A stretch of DNA of 64,000 nucleotides from Roseiarcus sp963772555 (lineage in GTDB: Bacteria; Pseudomonadota; Alphaproteobacteria; Rhizobiales; Beijerinckiaceae): positions 62,001-126,000 of the forward strand of contig CAVYXQ010000022.1 of NCBI GenBank assembly GCA_963772555.1. The letters run 5' to 3'. The notes under the pieces are model-generated. The model made no database searches and was not told the DNA's origin. It worked only from the letters and a program-made list of their open reading frames with translations. Shown here piece after piece: positions 63,574 to 64,000 of the stretch. The first letter of the stretch is position 1; every line of letters begins with the position of its first letter. Position numbers and translations under genes: made by a program.

Positions 63574-63664
63574 GAAAGCCCCAAGGAAGCCTGACGGAAT
63601 CGCGCTTTGAGCCAAGTTCATGGCAATCCCGGACGGCGGAGTCAATGCGCGGCCGGATTTCCGT

Positions 63665-64000
63665 CTATCCGGCCATTTCCGCGGCGCGGGCGCGGGCGGC
63701 GGCGGCCGCACGGGCGAGAAGATCGTCGAGTCCACCCTCGGCCTGCAGCACGGCGAGCGCCGCGGCGGTGGTGCCGCCCGGCGAGGTCACGTTGCGGCGC
63801 AGAACCGCGGCCGAGGTTTGCGGTTCGCGCCGCATCAGTTCCGCCGCCCCTTCGACCGTGCCGCGGGCGAGCCTCATCGACAGCTCCGCCGGCAGGCCGA
63901 GTTTCGCCGCCGCGGCCGCCAGCGCCTCGGTCAGGGCGAAGACATAGGCCGGACCGCTTCCCGAGATCGCTGTCGCCGCGTCGATCGAGGCTTCGTCCTC
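63665..64000 (-). CDS. proC: Pyrroline-5-carboxylate reductase, 3' part
   Basis: C-terminal ~110 residues; the gene continues past the right edge. Characteristic ProC sequence: AISGSGPAYVF, LARGTVEGAAELM and RNVTSPGGTTAAALAVL (the substrate- and dimer-forming end). Catalyses the last step of proline synthesis. The tRNA-Gly follows 91 bp downstream on the same strand. Confidence 0.95.
   Translation of the reverse strand, partial: EDEASIDAATAISGSGPAYVFALTEALAAAAAKLGLPAELSMRLARGTVEGAAELMRREPQTSAAVLRRNVTSPGGTTAAALAVLQAEGGLDDLLARAAAAARARAAEMAG

Overview
The window is high-G+C DNA from an alphaproteobacterium, most likely of the order Hyphomicrobiales (Rhizobiales). The DnaA protein has the motifs typical of that order. 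The rhamnose genes are of the rhizobial RhaI/RhaD/RhaK/RhaR type. The dnaKJ locus has an alphaproteobacterial heat-shock promoter, and PmtA and RibB are of alphaproteobacterial type. Family and genus cannot be fixed from sequence reading alone. Nearly all of the window is ordinary chromosome, apart from one complete IS66-type insertion sequence.

Layout. 1-3530: end of sucB and all of lpd, separated by about 1.5 kb of accessory DNA (frameshifted DUF2442 gene, restriction-fold-like protein of lower G+C, decayed DUF4160 gene overlapping an intact DUF2442 gene). 3580-8874: CDP-diacylglycerol pyrophosphatase, L,D-transpeptidase, exported isoaspartyl methyltransferase, and a large membrane protein with a spermidine-synthase-like core. 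8875-11445: a 585-bp non-coding gap with a DnaA box and other replication-type motifs, a rhodanese, and dnaA. 11489-12897: DUF952-pyrD. 13099-14842: IS66 element with 8-bp target duplications. 15208-18872: VIT1/CCC1 pseudogene and a SAM-cyclase-ATPase-TPR protein. 19029-28690: oxidoreductase, ribB, histone-deacetylase-like amidohydrolase, DUF1254/DUF1214 pair, class A penicillin-binding protein, YcgN protein, sensor kinase. 29110-33167: frameshifted Ntn hydrolase, pth-rplY, formate/nitrite-type channel. 33286-37044: TetR regulator divergent from an EmrAB-type pump, with two operators. 37164-41572: Bax-inhibitor-1 protein with terminator, a small exported protein, and pstSCA without pstB. 41861-44675: dapB, two DUF1330 genes, pyrF, pmtA. 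44754-47963: dnaK-dnaJ. 48256-53829: exported protein, mscL, copper ATPase and its MerR-type regulator, aminotransferase. 53950-61170: L-rhamnose catabolism. 61201-64000: DUF1003 protein, MFS transporter, tRNA-Gly, end of proC.

Functional units. The rha cluster is a divergent pair, rhaR/rhaK rightward and rhaD/E1-like gene/rhaI leftward, with three 10-11-bp-phased repeats between rhaR and rhaD. CueR-type and TetR-type circuits each have a clear dyad in the intergenic space. dnaKJ has a matching RpoH promoter.

A striking general feature is the number of broken reading frames: DUF2442, DUF4160, VIT, DUF1214, the Ntn hydrolase, pstC, and possibly cdh. This is either real gene decay or residual base errors in the assembly, and the sequence alone cannot decide. 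I found no CRISPR array, prophage, or large defence or biosynthetic island. The most unusual items are the accessory insertion inside sucB-lpd, the E1-like gene inside the rhamnose operon, the SAM-cyclase-ATPase protein with altered cyclase metal site, and the motif cluster upstream of dnaA.
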